A stretch of 64,000 nt of DNA from Solirubrobacteraceae bacterium (GCA_023230855.1 JALNWQ010000015.1:51984-115983), one strand, 5' to 3'. Positions 36,821 to 45,640 are shown, counted from the stretch's first letter. The notes: generated by a model from the sequence alone, not told the origin. Program-made: numbers and translations.

Positions 36821-37453
36821 ATGCACGACGCCCCGCCCCGATCCGCCGCCGCGCCCCGCCCACCGGGGCGGCGTGAGCGCGCCAAGGCGGCGAACCGCGA
36901 GGAGATCCGCCGCGCCGCGGTCGAGGCGTTCACCGAGCAGGGCTTCGGGGCCACCACCGTCCGCGACATCGTCCGGCGCACCGGCCTCGCGTCCGGGACG
37001 TTCTACAACTACTACCCGGACAAGGAGTCGATCCTCGCCGAGATCGTCGCCGAACACGTCCGGGACGCCGGGGCGGCCATGGCCGAGGCGCGCGCCGCCG
37101 CGACGACGCCCGGCGACGCCGTCGAGCGCGGCGCGGCCGCGTACTTCCGGCTCCTCCTCGAGCGCCCCGACCTGCTCGCGCTCTTCCGTCGCAACTCCGG
37201 GTCGGTGCGGGCGTACGCCGACCAGGACCTGCTCGACACGCTCGTCGACGCGCTCACCGCCGACCTCGACCGCCTCGTCGCGGGCACCGACGACGCCACG
37301 CTCGACACCGACCTGCTCTCCGCCGGGCTCATCGGCGCCGGGATGGAGATCGCGGCGCGGTTCGCGGAGCGGGGGGGAGGGGACCCCGAGCGGCCGCTGG
37401 CCGCGGTCCGCGCCCTCGTCCTCGACGGCGTGCTCGGCGGCCGACCCCGCTGA
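36821..37453 (+). CDS. TetR/AcrR family transcriptional regulator
   Basis: 210 residues. A Pro/Arg-rich tail precedes the TetR DNA-binding helix-turn-helix (about 20-72): ANREEIRRAAVEAFTEQGFGATTVRDIVRRTGLASGTFYNYYPDKESILAEI, a textbook match. The remaining helices form the ligand-binding and dimer domain, whose effector cannot be predicted. No transporter or enzyme gene lies beside it except the zinc-knuckle protein and the sigma factor downstream, so its regulon may be distant or include itself through the inverted repeats upstream. Confidence 0.92.
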   Translation: MHDAPPRSAAAPRPPGRRERAKAANREEIRRAAVEAFTEQGFGATTVRDIVRRTGLASGTFYNYYPDKESILAEIVAEHVRDAGAAMAEARAAATTPGDAVERGAAAYFRLLLERPDLLALFRRNSGSVRAYADQDLLDTLVDALTADLDRLVAGTDDATLDTDLLSAGLIGAGMEIAARFAERGGGDPERPLAAVRALVLDGVLGGRPR

Positions 37454-37470
37454 CCGCGCCGTCCGCCGAC

Positions 37471-37476
37471 TAGACT
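37471..37476 (+). promoter_or_regulatory. Leaderless-type -10 hexamer
   Basis: TAGACT, 6 bases before the GTG at 37483. Confidence 0.55.
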
Positions 37477-37482
37477 CGCCGC

Positions 37483-38565
37483 GTGTTCTGTCGCCACGGC
37501 CGTCGCGAGGATCGTTGCGTCATCTGCGCCCGGGACCGCGAGCGGGAGAAGGCCGCCGCCACCCCCACCCGCGCCCGTCGGACCGCGACGCGGACCACCG
37601 CCGCCTCCCGCCGCACCGGCGGCGAGCGGGCGGGCGCCAAGGCGTCGCGCCCGGGCGTGCGGGTGACGAAGCTCGCCCGCCACGCCGACGACGGCTGGCG
37701 GCACGAGCTGCTGCCGGGGATCCGCTCCGCCGCGGACGCCCGCGACCTCGTCACCCGCACCGTCCAGTCCCGCGCGCGCCTCGACCGGCTCGCCACCGAC
37801 CCGGTCGGCCCGTACGCCGTCGCCGCCGACCAGGCCGCCACGTCGGGCGCCGGACCGGACGAGGCCGCCTGGACGCTGTTCCAGATCGCCTACTACGGGC
37901 CGCTCACGGGGAGCGCGCCGTTCGCCGTCATCGACGACCTGCTCGTCGGCCTCGACGAGCCGCTCCCGGACGCCGAGCGCCTACGGGCCGCGGGGCCCGG
38001 GCCGCGCGGTGCGCACGCGGCGGACCGGGGCGACGCCACACTGCGGGCGTTCCGCGAGTGGGCGGCCCGGGGCGGCGGGGCGATCGCCGCGCTCCGCGCC
38101 GGGGGCACCGACCCCGCCCGTCGGTTCGACGCCACGTACCGCGCGCTCGCGCTCCCCGGGCTCGACCGCGCGGCACGGTACGAGTTCGTCCTCACCCTCG
38201 GGGCCCTCGGCCTCGTCGACGTGCGGCCGTGGTCGCTGCTGCTCGACGCCGGAGGCGACCCGGTGAGCGTCGCGGCCAAGCGCCTGCTCCAGACCGGTGA
38301 CGCCGTCCTCCTCCAGCGACGCCTGGGCGAGCTGGCCCGCGAGCTCGACCTCCCCGTCGGCGCGTTCGACCTGGGGCTGCGGCTCTGGGACGCCACCGGC
38401 ACCGGGGCGGCGGCCGGTCCACGCCTGACCTTCGACGACGGCGAGCGCCTCGTCGTCGCCGGCGTGCCGGTGACCGTCGACCCCGACGAGGTCGCGGTGC
38501 GCGTCGCCGCGATCGGGGCCGCCGAGGAGCACGCCGACGAGCGGGGCGACGAGATCGGGGGGTGA
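37483..38565 (+). CDS. Zinc-knuckle helical protein, possibly aGPT-Pplase clade-3-like
   Basis: 360 residues. The N-terminus MFCRHGRREDRCVICARD carries a compact Cys/His/Cys/Cys knuckle (C3, H5, C12, C15). A basic linker (20-60) leads to an all-helical domain with DEAAWTLFQIAYYGPLTGSAPF. From memory, this combination resembles actinobacterial proteins annotated as clade-3 alpha-glutamyl/putrescinyl-thymine pyrophosphorylase, a predicted DNA base-hypermodification family. That is a tentative resemblance. No other hypermodification gene is nearby. The stop overlaps the sigma-factor start (GTGA), so the two are likely co-translated. Confidence 0.6.
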   Translation: MFCRHGRREDRCVICARDREREKAAATPTRARRTATRTTAASRRTGGERAGAKASRPGVRVTKLARHADDGWRHELLPGIRSAADARDLVTRTVQSRARLDRLATDPVGPYAVAADQAATSGAGPDEAAWTLFQIAYYGPLTGSAPFAVIDDLLVGLDEPLPDAERLRAAGPGPRGAHAADRGDATLRAFREWAARGGGAIAALRAGGTDPARRFDATYRALALPGLDRAARYEFVLTLGALGLVDVRPWSLLLDAGGDPVSVAAKRLLQTGDAVLLQRRLGELARELDLPVGAFDLGLRLWDATGTGAAAGPRLTFDDGERLVVAGVPVTVDPDEVAVRVAAIGAAEEHADERGDEIGG

Positions 38566-39863
38566 GAACCCCGCGGCCCCGGGGTACCCCTCCCGTGGAC
38601 CACTCCGGATCCCCTCCATCCGACGACCGGCCGATCCCCGACCCGTTCGGGCCGGCGGGTCGGCGTCGCCGCGGAGCGCGGCGCGACCCGGCGACCGTCC
38701 TGGCGGAGCACGCGTCGCTCATGCTCCGGATCGCCCGGTCCCTGTCGCACTGCGAGGCGGACGCCCACGACGCCGTCCAGGCGGCCGCCGAGCGGTTCCT
38801 GCGTCACCACGACCGGCTCGACGACGAGGTCGCCGGGTGGCTGGCGACCGTCACGCGTCGCGAGGCGCTCCGGGTCCGGCAGGGCCGCGGCCGGACCACC
38901 GCGCTCGACGACGTCATCGCGATCGTCGAGGACGACGGCGCCGGGCCGGACGAGGTCGCCGCGCGACGCGAGGAGGTCGCCGTCGCGCGCGAGCTCATCG
39001 GACAGCTGAAGCCCGCCGAGCGCCAGGCGTTGTGGTTGCAGGCCGAGGGCCTGAGCTACCGCGAGATCGCCGACCAGCTCGACTGGACCGGCACGAAGGT
39101 CAATCGGTCGATCGCCGAGGGCCGCTCACGGCTCAAGGTCGGGATGGGTCGGATCCTCAGCGGCGAGGGCTGCGCCGCGGTGGGGCCGGCGATCGACCGT
39201 CTGGCCGACGGCCGGGCCGACGCGGACGACCTCGTCGCGCTGCGACCGCACCTGCGCCGCTGTGGCGCGTGCCGCGTCCGGCTGCGTCGCGCCCGCGGGG
39301 GTCACCTGGCGTTCGTGCCGGCGCCGCTGCTCGCGCTGGCGCCGTGGGTCGGCGGGGGGCACCGCGCCCCGCGCACCCGGGTCGGGGAGCTCGTCGCCGA
39401 GCGCCTGGCCCCCGTGCTGCCCGGCGTCACCGGGTCGGCGACCGACGCGGGCCTGGCGCTCGGGGCGGGCCTCGCCACCGTGATGCTCGGGGCGGGGGTC
39501 GTCATCGGAGCCGGCGGCGGAGGGGACGGCGATCGTCCACCGGTCCTGCTGCACGGCGCGACGACGACGATGTCCGTGTCGGCCCGGGACCTGGGCCGGG
39601 TGGCCGGCGAGCGCGCCGCCGTGCCGACCGCCGCGGACCGCCGGGCGGACCGGGCCGTCGACCGGGCGCTCGCCGATCCGCCCACCACCGCCCTGGGCCG
39701 CCGCGCCGCGACACCCGCCCCGACCCCGGCCCGGTCGGCCACCACGTCCACGCGGTCGGCGCCCGCGGCGCCCGCCGCCGCGTCGGGGGCGCAGGGAGCG
39801 TCGGGACGTGGCCCGTCCGGCCCGACGTCGGGCGCCGCGGCCCGCGAGTTCGGGTTCGAGTGA
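38562..39863 (+). CDS. ECF sigma factor with membrane-anchored C-terminal extension
   Basis: 433 residues. Sigma region 2 is at about 45-110 (ASLMLRIARSLSHCEADAHDAVQAAAERFLRHH). Region 4 is at about 145-190 (LKPAERQALWLQAEGLSYREIADQLDWTGTKVNRSIAEGRSRLK). A Cys motif follows (HLRRCGACR, like half an anti-sigma zinc site), then a hydrophobic segment (about 290-322, TDAGLALGAGLATVMLGAGVVIGAG) and a Ser/Thr/Pro/Ala tail of about 110 residues that would lie outside. The fusion of sigma regions to a zinc-knuckle/TM tail suggests membrane-tethered control in cis. GTG 38562 overlaps the previous stop; GTG 38595 is an alternative. Confidence 0.85.
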   Translation: MRTPRPRGTPPVDHSGSPPSDDRPIPDPFGPAGRRRRGARRDPATVLAEHASLMLRIARSLSHCEADAHDAVQAAAERFLRHHDRLDDEVAGWLATVTRREALRVRQGRGRTTALDDVIAIVEDDGAGPDEVAARREEVAVARELIGQLKPAERQALWLQAEGLSYREIADQLDWTGTKVNRSIAEGRSRLKVGMGRILSGEGCAAVGPAIDRLADGRADADDLVALRPHLRRCGACRVRLRRARGGHLAFVPAPLLALAPWVGGGHRAPRTRVGELVAERLAPVLPGVTGSATDAGLALGAGLATVMLGAGVVIGAGGGGDGDRPPVLLHGATTTMSVSARDLGRVAGERAAVPTAADRRADRAVDRALADPPTTALGRRAATPAPTPARSATTSTRSAPAAPAAASGAQGASGRGPSGPTSGAAAREFGFE

Positions 39864-39913
39864 GACCCGTCCGGACCGGCCCGTAGCCTGCAGGACGGCA
39901 GCGAGGAGTCACC

Positions 39914-40369
39914 GTGCAACTGGCCTTCATCACCCCCCAGGACGCGATCCGCGTCATCGCCGAGTCGATCGGCCGCGAGGCGCGCCGCCAGCTCGTCGCC
40001 GAGGTCGTCCGTGCGTGGGTCGACGAGATCCCCGAGCCCGAGCTCGTCGGGCAGTACGCCCGCACGCTCGCGGACCTCGACGAGCACGACCTCAACATGC
40101 TCGCCGCGTGGCACGCGTCGATGGAGGTCGGCCAGCCGGTCGCCAACCGCGACTTCCTCGTCGGCGTGTTCCCGACGCTCGGCGAGAACCGGCGCGAGGC
40201 GCTGAAGATCGCCGCCGGGTTCCGCGGCGAGGACGCCTTCGACGCCGGCGTCGCCGAGGAGCAGGCGCTGCGGATGGTCCTGCCGTACCTCTCGACGGCG
40301 CGTGCCACCGAGCTCGCCGAGGAGGCGCTCGAGCTGTACTGCTGGGATCGCCTCGGCAGCGAGAACTGA
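39914..40369 (+). CDS. Hypothetical helical protein
   Basis: 151 residues; family not recognised. Predicted all-helical and soluble: AFITPQDAIRVIAESIGREARRQLVAEVVRAWVDEIPEPELVGQYARTLADLDEHDLNMLAAWHASM, then ANRDFLVGVFPTLGENRREALKIAAGF. Single Cys near the C-terminus. A TAGCCT hexamer (39884-39889) and an SD-like GAGGAG about 5 bases before the GTG support the start, which makes this one of the genes with a leader. It stands alone after the sigma-factor gene and converges on the CrtC-like gene. Confidence 0.75.
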   Translation: MQLAFITPQDAIRVIAESIGREARRQLVAEVVRAWVDEIPEPELVGQYARTLADLDEHDLNMLAAWHASMEVGQPVANRDFLVGVFPTLGENRREALKIAAGFRGEDAFDAGVAEEQALRMVLPYLSTARATELAEEALELYCWDRLGSEN

Positions 40370-40403
40370 GGGCGTCCCGCTCCGCCGGCCCGGATCGGGC
40401 GCC

Positions 40404-40430
40404 CCACCGCCGCCCGGTGTGGCGGCGTGG
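40404..40430. terminator. Hairpin between converging genes
   Basis: CCAC-c-GCCGCC pairs with GGCGGC-GTGG around a 6-base loop (10 pairs, one bulged C). It lies in the 73-base gap between converging genes. Confidence 0.45.
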
Positions 40431-40442
40431 CGTCCGACGGCG

Positions 40443-41396
40443 TCAGTCGACCTTGCGCAGCACGTCGTAGCGTCCGACGCCCTCGCGACCGGCGAGGCGC
40501 CAGCGGAAGAACGCCGTGTCGAGCCGGAGCCGTCCGAGCTCCAGCGTGTTGCCGGCGACGGCCTCGCCGGTCGCCGTCCACACCGGTCCGCGGTCGCTCT
40601 CCCACAGCTCGACCGTCGCCTGCACGTGGCGGCCCTCGGCGTCGGTGGTCGTCGAGATCCGCGGCTCCGGCGCCTCGACCGCCTCGGCCGGGGCGGAGGG
40701 GTCCGGGGCGACGTCGTCCTCGTCGTCGTCCGACGGCTCCGGCGGGGGCACGCGGGCGATCGCGGCCCACGACACCTCGTCGGCGTGCGACGGCGCGCCG
40801 GCGGGGCGCATGGCGGTGACCGCGAACGACGGGCCACCGTCGAACCAGCCGGTGATCGTGCGCGACAGGTCCATCCGGGACCAGTCGGGGGCGCCCCACT
40901 GGTGGCCGCGCTGGCCGACCCCGTCGACGGTGATCCTGCGGTGGCCGTGCTCGGCGCCCAGGTGGATCGATCCCCGCACGCGGCACGGCTGCTCGTAGCC
41001 CTCCATGCCGCCGATCCGCGCGGCGGGATGGTCGGGCCCGAGCACGAGCGCGGGACCGGTCGCCTCGTAGGACAGGTCGATCGCGCCGTCGTCGGTCGCC
41101 GCCGAGATCGTCCACCGCCGGTGCGGCTCGACGACGTCGTGGTCGATCCCCGCCGCCTGCAGGTCGGCGTAGGACTCCGGCGGTTCCGGCAGCGCCACCC
41201 CGCCCTCGGCGTGGGTGAGGACCGGCGCGCCGCCGGCGAACACCATGACGAGGCCGGACGCGATCCCGGCGGCGATCCCGATCCGGATCGTGCCGTGCAC
41301 GCCGGTGCCGGGGTCCGAGAACGCGCACGTCACCGCGTCGCTGAACCCCGGGTCCGACGAGCGGCGGGGGCGTTCCAGGGACGGGTCGAGCGCCAT
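40443..41396 (-). CDS. Hypothetical protein resembling CrtC/AttH-type lipocalin-like proteins
   Basis: 317 residues. No signal peptide is clear. The core alternates strands in the way of the CrtC/AttH (carotenoid hydratase-like) fold: GIDHDVVEPHRRWTISAATDDGAIDLSYEATGPAL, YEQPCRVRGSIHLG, ITVDGVGQRGHQWGAPDWSRMDLSRTITGWFDGG and AVTAMRP. The GQRGHQWG segment resembles the conserved His/Trp region of that superfamily. An acidic insert (PPPEPSDDDEDDVAPDP) breaks the second half. The family assignment is from pattern memory and carries no reaction. It diverges from the MIP18-like gene; its ATG follows CATGAT by 8 bases. Confidence 0.65.
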   Translation of the reverse strand: MALDPSLERPRRSSDPGFSDAVTCAFSDPGTGVHGTIRIGIAAGIASGLVMVFAGGAPVLTHAEGGVALPEPPESYADLQAAGIDHDVVEPHRRWTISAATDDGAIDLSYEATGPALVLGPDHPAARIGGMEGYEQPCRVRGSIHLGAEHGHRRITVDGVGQRGHQWGAPDWSRMDLSRTITGWFDGGPSFAVTAMRPAGAPSHADEVSWAAIARVPPPEPSDDDEDDVAPDPSAPAEAVEAPEPRISTTTDAEGRHVQATVELWESDRGPVWTATGEAVAGNTLELGRLRLDTAFFRWRLAGREGVGRYDVLRKVD

Positions 41397-41511
41397 GGCG
41401 CCCGATCATGCCAGCGGACGCGGCCGGACGCGTGCGGGCGACGACGCGCGTCGCGCGGTCACGGGCGGTCGGCGTGACGGACGGCCCGGGGATCGGTGGC
41501 CCGCGGGGCGA

Positions 41512-41517
41512 TACGAT
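41512..41517 (+). promoter_or_regulatory. Leaderless-type -10 hexamer
   Basis: TACGAT, 6 bases before the ATG at 41524. Confidence 0.55.
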
Positions 41518-41523
41518 GGGTCG

Positions 41524-41820
41524 ATGGCCACCGTCGAGGATGTCGAAGCCGCGCTCGCGAACGTCATCGACCCGGAGCTCGGGCTCGACTTCGTCGAGCT
41601 GGGGTTGATCTACGGGATCGCGATCGAGGACGGTCACGTGCAGGTGACCTACTCGCTGACGACCCCGGGCTGCCCGATCGGCCCGCAGGTCGAATCGCAG
41701 ATCGAGGAGTTCGTCAGCGAGCTCGACGGCGTCGTGAGCGTCGGCTCCGAGGTGACGTTCGTGCCGCCGTGGACGCCCGAGAAGATGAGCGAGGACGCGA
41801 AGTTCGCCCTCGGGTTCTGA
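41524..41820 (+). CDS. MIP18/DUF59 metal-sulfur cluster assembly factor
   Basis: 98 residues. Contains the family hallmark VIDPELGLDFVELGLIYGI and the reactive Cys in TTPGCPIGPQVESQI, then FVPPWTPEKMSEDAKFALGF, the usual end of SufT/PaaD-like proteins. Role: helps mature iron-sulfur proteins such as GltB, GltD and IspH in this window (inferred). It is not in a suf operon here; it stands alone with its own leaderless promoter. Confidence 0.92.
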   Translation: MATVEDVEAALANVIDPELGLDFVELGLIYGIAIEDGHVQVTYSLTTPGCPIGPQVESQIEEFVSELDGVVSVGSEVTFVPPWTPEKMSEDAKFALGF

Positions 41821-41870
41821 GCGGCGTCGCCGCTCGCACCGCCGTCGGCCGCGGCCCCACCCCGGTCGTC

Positions 41871-41925
41871 CCCGATCGGGTCCGGCGACCCGCAACGCGC
41901 ACCGCAACCCGTTCGCCCGATCGGG
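41871..41925. repeat. Two palindromes upstream of the subtilase gene
   Basis: The 10-base palindrome CCCGATCGGG occurs twice (41871-41880 and 41916-41925), each followed by T, 45 bases apart. Two CGCAAC repeats lie between them. The pair ends 17 bases before the subtilase ATG and could be a paired operator; chance is possible at this base composition. Confidence 0.35.
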
Positions 41926-41942
41926 TTTGGTGCCCGTAGACG

Positions 41943-43823
41943 ATGCCCCGCCGCCCGCCGACCTCCCGTGACCTCCGACGCCGCGTCCCGCCGGTGGCGG
42001 CGGCCGTCCTCGCGCTGTGCGTGGCGGCTCCGGCCGTCGCGGGCGACGCCGGCGACCGGTCGACGGGCCGCGAGGGCGCGCCCGGGACCGCCACCGTCGA
42101 GCAGGGCGCCCCGACGGGGCCCCGCGGCGCACGGCCCGCCGCCACGGCGTCCGGCCGGCCGTCGACGCCGTTGCGGACCGCGGGCGCCCGCTCCTCCGGC
42201 CGCGGGGACCGTGGGGCGGCGTCCGGCCCCGCCCGCTCCGGGCCGACCGGTCGGCTCGTCGTCACGCTCCGCGACGCCCGGGGCGGCGCGCGCGCCGTCC
42301 GCTCCCGCCTGGGCCGGGTCGCCGAGCGGGCCGGCGTCCGCGTCGCCGACCGCGACGAGGATCGCGCGACCGTCGTCGTCGAGGGCGGCGACGCCCGGGC
42401 GCGCTCCCGGATCGCCCGCCGCCTGCGGGCCGACGACCGGGTCGCCGACGTCGCGCCGGAGCGCCGCGCCCGCCTGCGATCGCTGCCGAACAACCCGGGA
42501 CTGCGCGTGCAGGACCCGACCCTCCCCGTCGGCGAGGTGTACCAGTGGTGGGCGCAGCGGATGGGGCTGCCTCGGGCCTGGTCGCTGGCCAACGGCCGCG
42601 GCATCAAGATCGCGGTGATCGACTCCGGCGTCGACCGTGCGCATCCGCAGCTCGGGCCGGTCATCGAGGAGGCGCACGTCGACGGGTCGACCACCGGCAC
42701 GAAGGACACCGACGAGCTCGGGCACGGGACCCACGTGGCGTCGCTCGCCTGCTCGGTGTTCAACGGAGGGGCCGGGATCGCGGGCGCCGGGGGGCGCTGC
42801 CGGCTCATCGTCATCAAGAGCGGGCTGAGCGACTCCAGCGTCGCGTCGTCGATCGACACCGCGGTCGACCGCGGGGCGGACGCGATCGTCATGAGCTTCG
42901 GGGTCGACGGCGTCGCCACCGCGCCCGCCGCGATCCGGGACGCGCTGCGCAACGCGGCGGACGAGGGGGTCGTCGCCGTCGCGGCCGCCGCCGACCAGCC
43001 GGTCGCCGAGCAGGGCTACCCGGCGAACGTCCTGCAGCCGACCGGCACCGGGCCGCGGATCGACGAGGGCATCGGCCTGACGGTCACCGCCGTGCAGGCC
43101 GACGGGACGCGCGCGCCGTTCGCCGGGTACGGCAGCCAGATCTCGGTCGCCGCCTACGGCACGTACCGGGCGGACCGGGCGCCGTTCGGCCTCGTCGGCG
43201 CGTTCCCGGCGGGCCGCGTCGGGTACGAGCAGGACGTGCCGCACCCGGACGGCTCGGTCACCCCGGGTTGTCGCTGTCGCACGAGCATCGACGGCGACGC
43301 GCGCTACGCCTACCTCCAGGGCACGTCGATGGCCACCCCGATCGTCGCCGGCGTCGCCGGGCTCGTGCGCGACGCCAACCCCGACCTCGACGCCGCCGCG
43401 ATCGTGCGCACGATCAAGGAGACCGCCACCCGCTCCGGCGGCTGGAACGAGCAGACCGGGTGGGGGATCGTCGACGCCGACGACGCGGTCGACAAGGCCC
43501 GTCGGATCGACCTGCGCGCGCCGACGGCCCGGTTCCGCACCCGCTCCCGCCGCGTGTCGTCGTCGCGGATCCGCCTGCGGTGGCGCCAGGACGACCCGGC
43601 CCCCGGGGCGCTCGTCGCCAGCGGCATCCGCCGGGTCGAGGTCTTCCGCAGCGTCGACGGTCGCGGCTTCCGGCGGGTCGGCAGCGCGAAGCGCGGCCGG
43701 TTGACGGTGCGGGTGCCCCGCGGACGGGTGCGGTTCGCGCTGCGTCCGGTCGACAAGGCCGGCAACCGGGCCGACCGCCCCAAGCGCAAGACCCGACGCG
43801 GCACGATCCTGCTGCGGCGCTGA
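41943..43823 (+). CDS. Secreted subtilisin-like (S8) protease
   Basis: 626 residues. Signal peptide (1-33, ending PAVAG), Gly/Ser/Arg-rich linker, an I9-like propeptide region (about 100-180, RLVVTLRDARGGARAVRSRLGRV...), then the S8 catalytic domain with Asp227 (IAVIDSGVD), His261 (GHGTHVA) and Ser462 (GTSMATP). The C-terminal 110 residues (RFRTRSRRVSSSRIRLRWRQDD...) look like a small beta domain. An insert with CRC (GCRCRTS) lies before the catalytic serine. Type VII-secretion mycosins are related, but no ESX genes are here. Secreted to the wall or medium. Confidence 0.92.
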   Translation: MPRRPPTSRDLRRRVPPVAAAVLALCVAAPAVAGDAGDRSTGREGAPGTATVEQGAPTGPRGARPAATASGRPSTPLRTAGARSSGRGDRGAASGPARSGPTGRLVVTLRDARGGARAVRSRLGRVAERAGVRVADRDEDRATVVVEGGDARARSRIARRLRADDRVADVAPERRARLRSLPNNPGLRVQDPTLPVGEVYQWWAQRMGLPRAWSLANGRGIKIAVIDSGVDRAHPQLGPVIEEAHVDGSTTGTKDTDELGHGTHVASLACSVFNGGAGIAGAGGRCRLIVIKSGLSDSSVASSIDTAVDRGADAIVMSFGVDGVATAPAAIRDALRNAADEGVVAVAAAADQPVAEQGYPANVLQPTGTGPRIDEGIGLTVTAVQADGTRAPFAGYGSQISVAAYGTYRADRAPFGLVGAFPAGRVGYEQDVPHPDGSVTPGCRCRTSIDGDARYAYLQGTSMATPIVAGVAGLVRDANPDLDAAAIVRTIKETATRSGGWNEQTGWGIVDADDAVDKARRIDLRAPTARFRTRSRRVSSSRIRLRWRQDDPAPGALVASGIRRVEVFRSVDGRGFRRVGSAKRGRLTVRVPRGRVRFALRPVDKAGNRADRPKRKTRRGTILLRR

Positions 43824-43871
43824 CGGCCCGCCCGGGTCGGTCGTCGCGCCGGTGCCCGACGATGGGGGAGG

Positions 43872-44960
43872 ATGGGCGGGATGGGGCGTCCCGCGCAGCC
43901 GAGCCCGACCGGTGGATCGTCCGGAGCCGCGTCACGGCATCCGGGTCCCGGCCGCCGGTGGCGCGCCGCGGGCGCGGTGGCCGGGATCGTCGCGCTGCTG
44001 CTCGTCGCCGCCGCGATCGTGCTGGCGTCCGACGCGTCGGACGGCGACGGCCGGGGCGCGACGTCGCCGATCGCGGACCTCGACGCGGAGTTGGCCGTCG
44101 CCCGGAGCGTCGACGACGCCGTCCCCGCGGCCCGCACGCGTGCGTTCGACGGCGACCGGGCGCTGCGGCTCGTCCGGCTGCAGGTCGCCGCCGGCCCCCG
44201 CCCGGCCGGGTCGGAGGCGCTCTCCCGGGTGCGGCGTCGGCTCGTCGCCCGGCTGCCGCGGGCCCGTGCCGAGCGGGTCGCCGGGCACCCGGGGCTCGTC
44301 AACGTCGTCGGGCGGATCCCCGGGCGTCGCCCCGCGGTCGTCCTCGCCGCCCACTACGACACGCAGCTCGACCCGCCGGGGTTCGTCGGGGCCAACGACT
44401 CCGCCGCCGGGACCGCGGTCGTGCTCGAGGTCGCGCGCGCCCTGGACCGCATCGACCGGGCCGAGCGCCGCACCGCCCGGCGGAAGGGGCGGGCGGCGCC
44501 CCGTCGCCGCGAGGTGCGGTTCGTCCTCCTCGACGGCGAGGAGCTGCCGCCCGCCGGCGATCCGGCCCGGTTCGCCGAGCAGGGCCTGCGCGGGTCCCGG
44601 GCGTACGCCGAGCGGCACCACCGGTCGCTCGGGTCGGTCGTCGTCGCCGACTACGTCGCCGGTCGAGGCCTGCGGCTCCCGCGCGAGCCCGGATCGGACC
44701 CCGGCCTGTGGCGCCGCGTCCGCGCCGCCGCCGACCGGGCCGGCGTGGGGGCGGTCTTCGCCGGGGAGGGCCGCACGGCGATCGTCGACGACCACCTGCC
44801 GTTCCTCTGGCGGGGCGTGCCGGCGGTGACGCTCATCGACTGGGACCACCCGGTGAAGAACACCGCCGCCGATCGCATCGACCGGCTGTCGCTCCGGGCG
44901 ATCGACGCCACCGGCGAGGCGCTCGTGGAGTGGGTCCGCCGCGAGCGCCGCCGGCGCTGA
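43872..44960 (+). CDS. Membrane-anchored M28 family metallopeptidase
   Basis: 362 residues. A basic N-terminus and one membrane segment (about 30-52) precede an M28 zinc peptidase domain. Metal ligands and catalytic residues can be placed: His161 in AAHYDTQ, Asp in GANDSAAGTA, Glu-Glu in DGEEL, and the distal His in LIDWDHPVKNT. The fold is shared by aminopeptidases and by glutaminyl cyclases; the retained double Glu and short loops fit either, so glutaminyl-peptide cyclotransferase is an alternative. Start ATG 43872 or 43881. It follows the subtilase after 48 bases. Confidence 0.88.
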   Translation: MGGMGRPAQPSPTGGSSGAASRHPGPGRRWRAAGAVAGIVALLLVAAAIVLASDASDGDGRGATSPIADLDAELAVARSVDDAVPAARTRAFDGDRALRLVRLQVAAGPRPAGSEALSRVRRRLVARLPRARAERVAGHPGLVNVVGRIPGRRPAVVLAAHYDTQLDPPGFVGANDSAAGTAVVLEVARALDRIDRAERRTARRKGRAAPRRREVRFVLLDGEELPPAGDPARFAEQGLRGSRAYAERHHRSLGSVVVADYVAGRGLRLPREPGSDPGLWRRVRAAADRAGVGAVFAGEGRTAIVDDHLPFLWRGVPAVTLIDWDHPVKNTAADRIDRLSLRAIDATGEALVEWVRRERRRR

Positions 44961-44968
44961 CCGGCGCG

Positions 44969-45628
44969 TCAGCGGGCGTTCGCGTCGACGATCCGCACCC
45001 CGGCGGGGGCCCGGGCCGGGAGTCGGACCATCGTCGTGCCCATGACGAGGATCGCGATGCAGGCCCGGTCGGGCGGGACGGTCGCGCCGATGCGCAGGTC
45101 GATCGTCGCGGTGCGCCCGTCGAGCGTCGCCGCCGCCGAGGTCACGCCCTCGCACGCACCGCGACCGTAGGGCACGACGATGGTCCGGCGATCCGGCTGC
45201 AGCACCGCCCCCGAGAATCCGACCGGACGCGGGCTCCGCAGCCCCGGCGTCACCGGCTCGATCGGGGTGGGCCAGCCGACGGTGCGGGTCGTCCATCCGC
45301 CGACGGGCACGAGCCGCACGCGGTCGGTCGCCCGCAGGCACCGCACCGTCGGACGGGTCACCGTCCAGAGCGTCAACCGGCGGATCCGGCCGCGGCCCGA
45401 CACCGTCGCGTGGTCGATCGCGTCGCACCCGACGCCGCCGCCGTGGCTCATCGGCCCGCCCAGGCGCGACAGGGTCAGGCGGCCCCTGCGGAACGCGACG
45501 CGGCCCCAGCCGACCGCCCGCAGGCGGGACGCCCCGGATCCGCCGTCGGCGGTCGCCGCGTGGGCGGGGCCGGGCACGGCGACGGCGAGCGCGGCGGCGA
45601 CGGGGACCGGGATGCGACGCGGACGCAT
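44969..45628 (-). CDS. Hypothetical secreted protein
   Basis: 219 residues; family not recognised. Signal peptide ending AHA (about residue 24). The mature chain is rich in short strands and turns (VAFRRGRLTLSRLGGPMSHGGGVGC, RRLTLWTVTRPTVRC, DRRTIVVPYGRGAC, DRACIAILV). Four cysteines are spaced along it, a pattern that fits disulfides in an exported beta-rich domain. It converges on the M28 gene (8-base gap) and diverges from ispH. Confidence 0.75.
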   Translation of the reverse strand: MRPRRIPVPVAAALAVAVPGPAHAATADGGSGASRLRAVGWGRVAFRRGRLTLSRLGGPMSHGGGVGCDAIDHATVSGRGRIRRLTLWTVTRPTVRCLRATDRVRLVPVGGWTTRTVGWPTPIEPVTPGLRSPRPVGFSGAVLQPDRRTIVVPYGRGACEGVTSAAATLDGRTATIDLRIGATVPPDRACIAILVMGTTMVRLPARAPAGVRIVDANAR

Positions 45629-45634
45629 GGCCTG

Positions 45635-45640
45635 ACCCTA
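45635..45640 (-). promoter_or_regulatory. Leaderless-type -10 hexamer
   Basis: TAGGGT on the reverse strand, 6 bases before ATG 45628. Confidence 0.5.

Noticed and set aside
42017..43823. Subtilase as part of a type VII secretion system (mycosin)
   Set aside because: No WXG100, EccC or other ESX genes are present, and no C-terminal membrane anchor is seen.
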